From assembly GCA_000969725.1 (NCBI GenBank), contig JXSR01S002502.1: a stretch of DNA of 20,919 nucleotides. One strand, 5' to 3'. Every line of letters begins with the position of its first letter. Within the stretch, counting starts at the first letter, position 1. Under the pieces are notes generated by a model that saw only the letters and a program-made list of their open reading frames with translations, ran no database searches and had not been told where the DNA came from. This DNA comes from Ophiothrix spiculata. Lineage: Eukaryota; Echinodermata; Ophiuroidea; Amphilepidida; Ophiotrichidae. This document shows positions 1 to 7,761 of this stretch, in pieces. Position numbers and translations under genes: made by a program.

Positions 1-454
1 TAAAGTACTTACAATCCTTGCCAATATGCCCTAACATTTATGTTATTTTAGCTGCAAATCTGACAGAAATAGCAGGCTTGTATATACCTGACCATGGATC
101 AGGGGTTTGATGTTGACAGTGGGGTCAAGAAAGCCTGTAGCTCAAAAAATACAAAGCTTCATGGCTATGTTGTATGATACATGTAGATACAATAATTTTG
201 AAAAGGGCACGAGTCCTGAGTATGAATTGGGTGTATGCTAACTGCAAGACCATTGCGAATGTGTGTATATTCAACAAATTTGGTCAGGAAAGATAAAATA
301 CATGTAGCCTTTTCATTTTTCTGGTAAAAAAGTTTGTTCCAAATTTTCACAAGGTCAACAAATTCATTGATTGACATAGTCAGTGTTACTGCCCATGTAT
401 CTGTACAATAATACAAACACAAGGGAACCACCAGGAGATCTGGCACCATGCTTC
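1..454. other. AT-rich non-coding stretch, nothing recognised
   Basis: I see no coding signal, RNA gene or repeat boundary here. A 94-codon open frame runs on the minus strand (165-449), but its composition is rich in Cys, Tyr, Thr and Ile with no recognisable domain. I treat it as chance. Confidence 0.6.
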
Positions 455-571
455 AACAGTCACTACGCTCCTTCGGCGCAGCAAAATTTTCGCCTATGGC
501 AAGCACTCGCGCCTTCGGCGCTCGTTTGGTCCGTGGACATTACTGAGGGTCTTTAACAAAGACTATGATTG
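455..571. repeat. CpG-rich dispersed repeat ending in a short hairpin (copy 1)
   Basis: This GC-rich island in AT-rich surroundings contains the words CTTCGGCG and CTCGCGCCTTCGGCGCTCG (506-524). About 24 nt later comes a hairpin with arms GTCTTT/AAAGAC and a 3-nt loop (549-563). The same core, with A for G at one position, followed at nearly the same distance by a matching hairpin, recurs at 8365-8423. The two loci are therefore copies of one repeat family. The outer boundaries are not clear and I cannot assign a class. Confidence 0.55.
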
Positions 572-1262
572 ACATTGACTTTGATGCTGAGTCCAAGATG
601 GTGAGGTCTGATCTACATGAGGGTGACCTGCCACCCTGCCTAGATCACTGGTGGTAACTCAGGGATAGCCAATGAAAACAAACAGAAGGCAGATGCTGAG
701 CTGAGAAATAATACTAAGGTCAAACTGACTATATCACATAAGATTTTGTCTCCTCCTGAAGTTTTCTTTCATTTTCTATATGTCCTTGTTTGATAGAACC
801 GTATTCTGAGATGACTTCTTGTAACGGTAGTATGTACACAGGAGTTGATATACTATATGGAACACTTTCTTTTTGTGCCACTTGGAACAGCTCAGCCAAC
901 TTTATTCATGTGATTCTCGACTTGTTTTTGAAAAAATAAACTAAATAACAAGGAACTTTTACCATTGGATATGCAAATTAACCAAACCATGGTTATATGT
1001 TTTACAAAGGAAAAGGAATAATAATATTAGAATTGAACTCTTTTGCGGAACTGGCATAACATCCTCGAAGAAAGAAGAGGATTTCGATGTAGGTCTGTTT
1101 CTATTTCGAAATGTACTTTGACACATCTCTGATTAACAAAAATAATTATCTTGCTGTATGTCTAATTAAAGAACGTGGATTGGATTTCGGAGTTGAACTT
1201 GTAAACACTTTCTGAGAAAGCTGCAGTAGGCATATGAGACTCTTTCAAGGTATGATTTACAT
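572..1262. other. AT-rich non-coding stretch, nothing recognised
   Basis: No open frame of note, repeat boundary or RNA gene is visible. Base composition is uniform. Confidence 0.6.
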
Positions 1263-1265
1263 TAA

Positions 1266-1648
1266 GGCCAAAAAAAATTTGTTTGTTTGTTCTCATCCGA
1301 CCGACCGTCAAAATTTGCCCCGACCGTGTGCTTTATAAAGTTTTTATTTTATTTTCTAACTCTTATTCAAGGATTTTTCATACAAAAAGATACAAAAATT
1401 CACAGAGAAAGTTTTCAAATCGTAAAAATATGATATGAATTGATATGAACTGTATTTACCAATATAGAAGACGTTTTAAGAATCAGCAGTGTATTGTTCT
1501 CGTAAGTTAAGGTTATTTCTTGTTCAATTTTTCCATTCCTTAAGGTGAGTTTCATGTACATTTATTACAAAAAAAAAAATTAAAAAGACCTACCGACCCT
1601 ACCTTTTCAGAGGCCATTATGGACAAACAAACAAACAAAATTTCGGCC
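1266..1648. mobile_element. GGCC-tipped MITE (family A), TAA target duplication
   Basis: This is a 383-bp non-autonomous DNA transposon. The left end reads GGCCAAAAAAAATTTG and then repeats GTTT. The right end, read in reverse complement, is GGCCGAAATTTTGTTTG and then repeats GTTT, giving imperfect TIRs of about 28-30 bp. The trinucleotide TAA lies directly outside both ends (1263-1265 and 1649-1651), as expected of a 3-bp target-site duplication. TAA/TTA duplications are the hallmark of PIF/Harbinger and Tourist-type elements, so I infer that superfamily. No transposase frame is present. Subterminal sequence on both sides carries CCGACC words. Confidence 0.8.
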
Positions 1649-1651
1649 TAA

Positions 1652-2499
1652 TCAAGGGGAGCGTCTATCTGGGTCTAATTATATATTTAATACTTCTGTT
1701 TCATTAAGTTATCTCATGAACTAACTATACATTCATAACCTGTTATCACTAAAATATTATTGGATCATGAATTTCAGTCGTCTTATTATGAATCGGCTGA
1801 ATGTTTATACTTCAACAAATATTTTATAAAGCTGAATACTCGATAAAAATGCACAGAGCATGTGCCATTGAATTTTGAAGCTAAAAAAACAATGTACAGA
1901 TACATATATGTTCCATGTGTTTGCAATGGTCATATACATCAAGTATAGGTCCAATTTTTCTGTTTATTCAAATTTATCGTACGTGTGTTTTACTTTCTTA
2001 ATATTGGTGTGAATGACCGACCAGGTCTGAGTTAATTTAATATAACACAGGATGATACTTGATATAACATCAATGTCATATTTAATAGGATGTCATGTTA
2101 AAACGCGATAACAAGAACAAGATGATTTCGTATCTAGCGGCAAACCAAAAGCTGGCACGCAAATAGGCTGAAATTTCTCTCTGTGAATGACCCCAGATAG
2201 TTTTTAAAAGATAGTTTTAAACAGAATTTTGATACCTGATATCTTATATGGGCCTACTGCTTGTGTGCCCTATGAATGTTATCAAACATATTTACTTTCT
2301 AAACGGAAGATAATTATAGATTTGTATTGTTTCAGAAAGGTTATATTTTGTGAGGAAGTAAAATATGTAGTCCTACATGTAGTATTTTCAATTTACATTG
2401 AGTCTTGAATAGAGGTTTTAAAGCTTAAGTCTCATCAGTTGAAAGGCTTTAAGCCCAGCTTTAAGGCCAATGCCCTGTTCATCCAAGTGTTAACATGGG
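1652..2499. other. AT-rich non-coding stretch
   Basis: I find no gene or bounded repeat. The palindrome CTACATGTAG occurs once near 2374 and again near 19393. Confidence 0.55.
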
Positions 2500-2557
2500 T
2501 AAGGGTGAAAACATACTCAGCCTCCAAACACAATTTTCGCTACTAAACATTTGGTCG

Positions 2558-2565
2558 TGACGTCA
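2558..2565. promoter_or_regulatory. Perfect CRE palindrome in left TIR of family B copy 1
   Basis: The sequence is TGACGTCA, the full consensus site for CREB/ATF bZIP factors. It sits near the inner end of the transposon TIR. Whether it is bound is unknown. Confidence 0.5.
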
Positions 2566-2718
2566 AAATGACGAGTGACTCCAAACAAAATAACTTCAAC
2601 ACCGAGTTGAGACAAAAGAAAATTTCGCACTAGATTGCACATGCTATTGAATTGCCATATACATTGGACCAAATGTTTGCTACCCGTTCATACTTTAAGT
2701 TCGATGGCAAATATTTGG

Positions 2719-2726
2719 TGACGTCA
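2719..2726. promoter_or_regulatory. Perfect CRE palindrome in right TIR of family B copy 1
   Basis: TGACGTCA is the mirror partner of the site in the left TIR. The inverted repeat thus carries one full bZIP site in each arm, about 150 bp apart. Confidence 0.5.
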
Positions 2727-3005
2727 CGACCAAATGTTTGGTTGGAAAAATTTTGTTTGGAGGCCGAGTATGATTTCGCCCTAACGTTGGATTATTTGAT
2801 GTCAAATGTTTTATGGTTTACAACACCAAGCATCCATTATTGATCAGAAGATGCAGTGGAATTATTGTAATAACATTCACAAGGACTTGTTGCACTAAAT
2901 ATTTAGTAGCTCAAAAGAAGTAGGCCTATAGACCGACCCTATCTTGTATCATACACTGAAAAAAGAAATTGGTGTCATTTGACACCAAAAAGGGTGTTCA
3001 GATTT

Positions 3006-3117
3006 GGGTCCTCAGATGAACATCAGAAGGTGTCAGGTTGACACCTTTAAGGTGAGACATGACACCTACAGGGTGTCGATTTGCTCTTGACACCTTTGGA
3101 TGTTCGCCTGAGGACCC
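3006..3117. repeat. Inverted repeat inside the left GTGTC/GACAC array
   Basis: Arms 3006-3035 and 3088-3117 are reverse complements over 30 nt with 4 mismatches. Each runs from GGGTCCTCAG to GGTGTCA. The arms enclose further GACACC words, so this half of the element could fold on its own. Confidence 0.75.
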
Positions 3118-3570
3118 ATTTTTAAGGGTGTCCAATGACACCTACAGAGGTGTAAAGGAGACACCCTTAGGAGGAGACACCCTTAGGGTGTCAATTTATT
3201 ATTGACACCTTTGGATGGTTTATAACTGAGAAACCCTTGTCATGGGTGTCAGAAGACACCTACAAAGAGACACTGTCATCTCCATGGACCCTATCTTTTG
3301 GATTCAACAATAACTGACATTTTCATGCCTTTTTCATGCCGTCCATCAAAGCCCTCCTTTGTCTTGTCGGTAAGTTTATTGCATTCTTTAAAGAATTAGT
3401 TCAAAATATTTCATATTTGTGCCACGGTCATTCACACCCTCAAGCCCACGATGAACCCATGAAATAACATCTTCTCATGGACGTATGGTAGATTGTACAC
3501 AGGAAGCTTTACCACATATATACATATAGGCCTAAGCTGGTACTCCCCATGATCCCACATTCATTTTTCA

Positions 3571-3590
3571 AGACAACATTTATGTTGTCT
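3571..3590. repeat. Short perfect hairpin
   Basis: Arms AGACAACA and TGTTGTCT flank a 4-nt loop. Confidence 0.7.
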
Positions 3591-3703
3591 ATGATCTATC
3601 GATCATTCATTGTAAGTAAGTTAAGCTTAAGCTTACTTATTCATTGTAAGATGAATTAGTAAGTTAAGCTTAACTTACTTACAATGAATGGTCAATAGAT
3701 CAC
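3591..3703. repeat. Hairpin with 40-nt arms around TTAAGCTTAA palindromes
   Basis: Arms 3591-3630 and 3664-3703 are reverse complements at 37 of 40 positions. They end internally in the self-complementary TTAAGCTTAA. Only 33 nt lie between them. This is the innermost level of the nested foldback at 2953-4225. Confidence 0.8.
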
Positions 3704-3812
3704 ACACAATGGACTCACACATGCACAGTTACAAGTTAACAAGTCTGTTACCTCAATATGAAATATTTTGAACAAATTCCGTAAAGAATGCAATAAACTT
3801 ACCGACAAGACA

Positions 3813-3890
3813 GCAGCGCGACAGTAGCCAACTTTACAGACGACCGAAAGAAAGTTAGAACTCGATCACGTGACAGCTGTGGCGCGGTGG
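3813..3890 (-). promoter_or_regulatory. CpG-rich patch with E-boxes next to a splice donor-like site (possible captured promoter or exon)
   Basis: Read on the minus strand, a GC-rich stretch holds CAGCTG (3874-3879) and CACGTG (3867-3872). It then has CTTTCTTTCGG, a pyrimidine run like a TCT/TOP initiator, about 45 nt of CpG-rich sequence, and finally CGGTAAGT in the right arm of the inner inverted repeat. This order (E-box, pyrimidine initiator, short exon-like stretch, donor) is what a first exon might look like. No ATG is seen in the exon-like part. The interpretation is speculative. Confidence 0.2.
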
Positions 3891-4373
3891 GGTGTCAAGT
3901 TGAGCACTTAATGGTGTCATGAGTACATACCAGGAGTGTCATATCCGACGATCTAATGACACCTTTGGGGTGTAGGGTTTAGAAGTATAGCGCAAAGAAA
4001 TTCGAATGTCACCTTTTGGGTGTAATGTGTAGTGTGACACCCGTATTTTGACACCTTTGCATTCTCAAAACGTGTAGTTACACCATAGAGGTGTCACATG
4101 AATTCTCAGAAGATATCGAAATGGGGAAAATGACTCTCTAGAAGGTGTCTTCTGACACTTATTGGGTATCAATATGGCCAGTATCTTCAAAAGTGTCAAG
4201 ATACACCCCTTATTTTTTTCAGTGTATTTTAAGAAACCAGCATGTAAATTATTGTTTGACCAGTTTGCCTTATTTACTGAGAAATGCAAATTATGAATAG
4301 TTAGGGCAACGTTGCTGCTATGAACCTGTTAAGGAGGGCCTACATTATTACTCAATGCTACACAAGCTATATG

Positions 4374-4450
4374 TAGTCCATCTAGATGGACCTCACAAGC
4401 GAGCGACGCTTCGCGTTCGCTTGCGAGGCGAGGTCCATCTGGATGGACTA
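4374..4450. repeat. CpG-rich 77-nt hairpin
   Basis: The outer arms TAGTCCATCTAGATGGACCT and AGGTCCATCTGGATGGACTA pair with one mismatch. Inside, CAAGCGAGCG pairs imperfectly with CGTTCGCTTG. The whole stretch can fold into an almost continuous stem. The TTCGCG/GCGAGC wording resembles the CpG-rich repeats at 455-571 and 8280-8423, but the match is not long enough to call it the same family. Confidence 0.75.
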
Positions 4451-5191
4451 GCTATATATAAATAGAGAGGAAGAGATATCTGTTCATATTTCATAGGTTA
4501 ATCATTCACAGAAGCAAAAGTTGATCAACACAATGATAACCTCACATAACTCTAGTTTCAGGTAGTTATATGGTTTCAGGATGGTACTGTAATGATAACC
4601 CAAGATGATGACGCTCAGGGAACGGAAGTTATGGATCATGTTGACACCAGATCAAATTAAGTGTATACTTTGTTTATGTCAGATTGACAGCTATGTGTTA
4701 ATCCAAGAAGACACGAAAAGTAAATAGTATACTTTGGTTTACTTATTCATGCCAGTAGTATTTACGTGATATGATGGACTGACACTGCTGCATTGTAGGC
4801 ATATTTGGAAGGAAAAGTAGATGTTTGCTAAGGACCCCTCATCCCTTTTAAAAGGGAAATATTGACATGGGTTGAAAATTGAAGAGAGCCATGTTGCGTT
4901 CAAACTTGCATCCCAACTCTGAACGTAAGCTCACCAGGTCTACACTGACATGCAGTCCCCCAAGGAGGAGCATTCGCATAGGGGACCAACAACTTCCGAA
5001 TCACAGGCGACGGCGGACACGATTTATAGAACTTACTAGATTTAGGGATGAGGGATTTCCAAAACGCAAATTTAGGGAACGATTTACGTGTATTTCTATT
5101 GGGTCACATGACTCACATATTGAAGAAAAAAATTACAAAGATCATATTTTTACCTTTCCTCAAAAAATTACAAAACTGTTCTTATAGTAAT
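4451..5191. other. Non-coding stretch, only a weak Arg-rich open frame
   Basis: A 102-codon open frame (4879-5187, plus strand) gives an Arg/Thr/Ser-rich peptide with no recognisable domain or low-complexity logic. There is no support from splice sites or neighbours. I treat it as chance. Nothing else is recognised. Confidence 0.5.
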
Positions 5192-5207
5192 TAACATAAT
5201 TATGTTA
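5192..5207. repeat. Perfect 16-bp AT palindrome
   Basis: TAACATAATTATGTTA is fully self-complementary. It lies 12 nt upstream of a second, GC-rich perfect palindrome. Confidence 0.7.
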
Positions 5208-5219
5208 TTCTAAATCCAC

Positions 5220-5241
5220 TGGGGTTCACGCGTGAACCCCA
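5220..5241. promoter_or_regulatory. Perfect 22-bp palindrome with nuclear-receptor-like half-sites
   Basis: The centre is GGTTCACGCGTGAACC, fully symmetric, with further paired G/C and T/A outside. GGTTCA fits the RGKTCA half-site of nuclear receptors, here as an inverted pair with 4-bp spacing. That reading is inference. It could equally be a simple cruciform-forming palindrome. Confidence 0.35.
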
Positions 5242-5571
5242 CTTTTTATATACGTTATCATATTTTTTTACCGATTACGAAAATAATTTTAGTGATCATC
5301 CCAGAAGTTGATTTTTCCACGAATCCCAACGGCTTCACGCCAGAGGCAGTATAGGACATGACGTCACCGGGGGATCGGCTACGATACCTTGTATACCGTC
5401 CGGCAACCAGTAACAGTTGCCACGGCCACCCTCCTCTGCCGAATCACAAAGCAATTAAAATTTTCTTCAAATAAAAGTTTCTTTATAGAAGTACCTTGGG
5501 CTATTATATGGCTGTTATATAGAAGGCACCACATATCTCTCTGCATATTGTTTCCCCTCTTCAATGACGTT
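5242..5571. other. Non-coding stretch with one isolated CRE
   Basis: A perfect TGACGTCA lies at 5359-5366 outside any recognised transposon, in a mildly GC-rich patch (about 5330-5440). Short overlapping open frames on both strands (61 and 66 codons) are shadows of one another and have no domain. Confidence 0.45.
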
Positions 5572-5573
5572 CA

Positions 5574-5685
5574 GGGCCCATATTCATGAAACACCGCTAA
5601 CTCTAGTTGGCTGCTAACTCTTTGTCTTCCTGTCAAAAGAGTTAGCAGCCAACTAGAGTTAGCGGTGTTTCATGAATATGGGCCC
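5574..5685. mobile_element. Foldback MITE with 50-bp perfect arms
   Basis: Arms 5574-5623 and 5636-5685 are exact reverse complements over 50 bp, with a 12-nt loop. The tips read GGGCCCATATTCATGAA. A CAG trinucleotide sits outside GGCCC at both ends (5572-5574 and 5685-5687). This could be a 3-bp duplication, but the GGGCCC tip makes the boundary ambiguous. Perfect arms mean the copy is young or is kept identical by gene conversion. Confidence 0.85.
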
Positions 5686-5859
5686 AGTAGAACTTAGAAA
5701 TAGTTCTATAGTTCAATTCATAGCCCTAACCCTACCAAACAACAAAATATCACATGCCACAACATCAAGAAAATTGCTGAAATCCTGCTTGATAGCTCGC
5801 ATAACTAACTCCGGTCTATGACATATTTACGTGGTAGACCGCAGTAAGTCATGATCATA

Positions 5860-6013
5860 AAATCGCTGCCATGGCAGCACATGCTTGGTTGCTTGACATT
5901 GGGATGCGGGAGGTCCCGGGTTCAAATCCAAGTGAAAACCCGCCATTTTTAACTTTTGGATTTCCGAGGAGGTAGTTTTTAAACAGAGAAATCGGGTAGG
6001 GGTTAGGGTTATT
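5860..6013 (+). mobile_element. tRNA-derived SINE, copy 1
   Basis: A canonical pol III B box, GGTTCAAATCC, lies at 5919-5929. It is preceded by GATGCGGGAGGTCCCGG, typical of the anticodon-to-T-arm segment in tRNA SINE heads. A degenerate A-box-like stretch (TGGCAGCACATG) begins near 5872. The antisense translation contains GFEPGTSRIP, the usual spurious peptide of such SINEs. The body continues through GTGAAAACCCGCC, CGAGGAGGTAG and TTTTTAAACAG, all with counterparts in the same order at 13735-13835. The 3' end is uncertain and may run into the GGGTTAGGG at about 6000-6008. It is not a functional tRNA gene, since no full cloverleaf is visible. Confidence 0.75.
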
Positions 6014-6625
6014 AAGAAATGAACTCAGGCTTATTGATTGTTTAGAATATGCCTGATGAGATTGTTTGGTGTGGTCGAAGTGTATGATGATATCTTGGAA
6101 TACGATGAGTGTTGGTAAATTGTGACGTACGTTGGTGTGACGTTCATTTGAATTTCCACTTTGTTGCTCAGTATAACAAGTCAAAAAACCATCTGTGTAT
6201 GTTGTAATCTCAGTTTGTTTGTGGTGTAGTTATGTTGAACTAATAAACAATCCTGTCTTACATGGATAACATATTTACATTGACACTGATGACATCAGTG
6301 AAAAGATACGGTGATGTTGTGAATATTTGGAGAAAGAGTTGGTGACTACTATCTTTGATGTGATAATGTGACATTGGAATTTTGCTGGGGTTGGAGAAGA
6401 AGTCCTTTGCACAATACAAAAGTCTAAATATTAGCCTCACCATCTTTACAGATGCATCGAGGACTTCATATTTAAAAAATGTATTAATAATAGACCCATC
6501 AAAATACCAAATTTTGGCAAGACCAAAGACTAATTGAGATACCAGACAGTATACCAATGTTTGCATCATGCCCCAATAAACAACTTTTGTTCTAGTAACC
6601 CTCCGCTCTCTTGTTCTATAAATCA
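6014..6625. other. Non-coding stretch, nothing recognised
   Basis: A 103-codon open frame lies on the minus strand (6258-6569). It has hydrophobic and aromatic-rich composition and no recognisable domain, and I treat it as chance. Confidence 0.5.
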
Positions 6626-6743
6626 GGCCAAAAAAAAAATTGTTGTGTTGTCCTTTTTAGGCTACAATTATTGTAAAGTCAGGTTGATCGGTATTTTTAA
6701 AAATACTTTTTCAGGAGATTTTGACCACATTTATTGTGAGTTT
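6626..6743 (+). mobile_element. One-ended relative of the GGCC MITE (family A fragment)
   Basis: It starts GGCCAAAAAAAAAATTG and continues TGTTGTCC. It then follows, with many changes, the inverted right end of the 1266-1648 element: an AGGC word, AAAG, a TTGATCGGTA block matching GTCGGTAGG, and TTTTTAA. No second GGCC end is found. The sequence stops near the nested family B copies at 6744, which may have interrupted or replaced its other half. Confidence 0.55.
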
Positions 6744-7312
6744 GGGTGAAAACATAGTCGGCCTCCAAACAAAATTTTTGCTACCAAATATTTGGTTGTG
6801 ACGTCAAAATGACAAGTGACTCCAAATAAAATAACTTCAACACTGAGTTGAGACCAAATAAAACTTCGGGCTAGATTGCACATGTATTGAATTGCCATAT
6901 ACATTACAACAAATGTTTGTTACCAGTTCTTAAGCTCAGTTCATACTCGGCCTCCAAACAAATTTTTTCCTACAAAACATTTGGTCGTGACATCACCAAA
7001 TATTTGCCATCGAACTTTAACTATGAACGGGTAGCAAACATTTAGTTCAATGTATGTGGCAATTAAATAACGTGTGCAATCTAGCGCGAAATTTTGTTCG
7101 GTCTCAACTCGGTGTTGAAGTTATTTTGTTTGGAGTCAATCGTCATTTTTACATCACGACCAAATGTTTGGTAGGAAAAATTTTGTTTGGAGGCCAACTA
7201 TGAATTGAGCTATACAGTTCATACTTTAAATTCGATGGCAATTATTTGGTGACGTCACAACCAAATGTTTGGTAGCGAAAATTTTGTTTGGAGGCCGACT
7301 ATGTTTTGAGCC
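6744..7312. mobile_element. CRE-bearing MITE (family B), copy 2, interrupted by copy 3
   Basis: The left part (6744 to about 6930) starts GGGTGAAAACATAGTCGG and matches the first two thirds of the copy at 2503-2781. The right part (about 7211-7312) begins CAGTTCATACTTTAAATTCG, matches the last third, and ends GACTATGTTTTGAGCC. Together they make one full element of the expected length, split by a nested insertion. Both outer TIRs keep perfect TGACGTCA sites (6799-6806 and 7250-7257). An outer target duplication is not clear: TAA follows the right end, while the left flank reads TTT. Confidence 0.85.
6934..7210 (-). mobile_element. CRE-bearing MITE (family B), copy 3, nested and inverted
   Basis: This roughly 277-bp copy lies in opposite orientation inside copy 2. 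Its tips read GCTCAGTTCATACTCGG on the left and, in reverse complement, GCTCAATTCATAGTTGG on the right. The interior is the reverse complement of the 2503-2781 interior, with CAATCTAGCGCGAAATTTTG and TCGGTCTCAACTCGGTGTTG as good landmarks. Its CRE sites are degraded (TGACATCA at 6988-6995). The host sequence ACCAGTTC/ACAGTTC appears on both sides of the insertion, so the duplication may be longer than 3 bp or the junction was altered. Confidence 0.85.
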
Positions 7313-7761
7313 TAACTGTGCATTTACTGGCAAAGGGCAACACCACATTTTTTCCTTATTATAATATAATAATAGGAATTTGCAACATTCAATCCCAAAT
7401 TAATGTTGACATAAACATTTAGTGGGAAGATCAGTTCACAAAGGATGGTATACAATGTAAGAGCAAAGCCAGCTCAATCTCATGTGGTCGTGTACATGTC
7501 TTAAATCAAGTGAGACCATCCCCGCTGTCTATCGCTACACCTTCTCACCAGACCTGTCATACAATAATAATGAACTTGACAGATGCATAATACTAGCTTG
7601 TGATGCCAAAACATGACATGGTGTCACTCATAAGGTCCCAGCCTAGCTGGGTATTAAGCCCCTGTCAAGTTCAAAAACAAATTCACAACATGGCTTAAGA
7701 TTGCACAGTTATTTTCCAAAACTGATTATTACATAAGGCAATCAAGAGACACTACTTTTTA
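7313..7761. other. Non-coding stretch, nothing recognised
   Basis: Only a short hairpin, CCCAGCCTAGCTGGG (near 7637-7651), stands out. Confidence 0.5.

Larger units (their letters stand above)
2503..2781. mobile_element. CRE-bearing MITE (family B), copy 1, TAA target duplication
   Basis: This is a 279-bp element with TIRs of about 55-60 bp. The left end starts GGGTGAAAACATACTC. The right end in reverse complement starts GGGCGAAATCATACTC. Both continue into CCTCCAAACA, an ACATTTGG or AAATTTGG-like block and TGACGTCA. TAA flanks both ends (2500-2502 and 2782-2784), consistent with a PIF/Harbinger-type 3-bp duplication. The interior between the TIRs is also found, in both orientations, at 6744-7312. 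A 63-codon open frame across it (2652-2843) is a by-product of the repeat and is not a gene. Confidence 0.85.
3360..3812. repeat. Inner inverted repeat with 58-nt arms
   Basis: Arm 3360-3417 and arm 3755-3812 are reverse complements at 55 of 58 positions by my count. Both arms contain CGGTAAGTTT reading outward-in, which matches a consensus 5' splice donor. The enclosed segment lacks the GTGTC/GACAC words of the surrounding element, so this may be a separate nested insertion or a captured piece of genome. It contains further hairpins at 3571-3590 and 3591-3703. Confidence 0.75.
2953..4225. mobile_element. 1.27-kb composite foldback element with CACTGAAAAAA tips and GTGTC/GACAC arrays
   Basis: The left end is ACACTGAAAAAA and the right end is TTTTTTCAGTGT. 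Homology continues weakly inward through GGTGT and TGACAC for about 35 bp. A TA dinucleotide next to CACTG at both ends could be a 2-bp duplication, but palindromic flanks make this uncertain. Roughly 25-30 GTGTC or GACAC words occur in mixed orientation, clustered at 2970-3275 and 3888-4200. Between them lies a motif-free inner hairpin (3360-3812). There is no transposase frame. I cannot name the superfamily. Confidence 0.75.

Noticed and set aside
2652-2843. 63-codon frame
   Set aside because: It is the translation of a MITE interior and right TIR and not a gene.
2930-2946. Fragment of the family A MITE (GACCGACCCTATCTT) next to TAGGCCTA
   Set aside because: The match to the right subterminal part of 1266-1648 is only about 15 nt, too short to claim.
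4879-5187. Arg-rich 102-codon frame as a small basic protein
   Set aside because: No motif or neighbour support, and Arg richness follows from a local AGG/CGN-rich patch.
5865-5940. Functional tRNA gene
   Set aside because: A B box is clear, but no full acceptor stem or cloverleaf can be drawn. The body beyond it matches a second SINE copy.
5722-6010. Interstitial telomere array (CCCTAACCC and GGGTTAGGG)
   Set aside because: Only about 1.5 units occur at each site, with another at 10026. This is too short for a telomere array.
5855-6184. 109-codon minus-strand frame
   Set aside because: It contains the antisense SINE peptide GFEPGTSRIP, so it is a by-product of the SINE.
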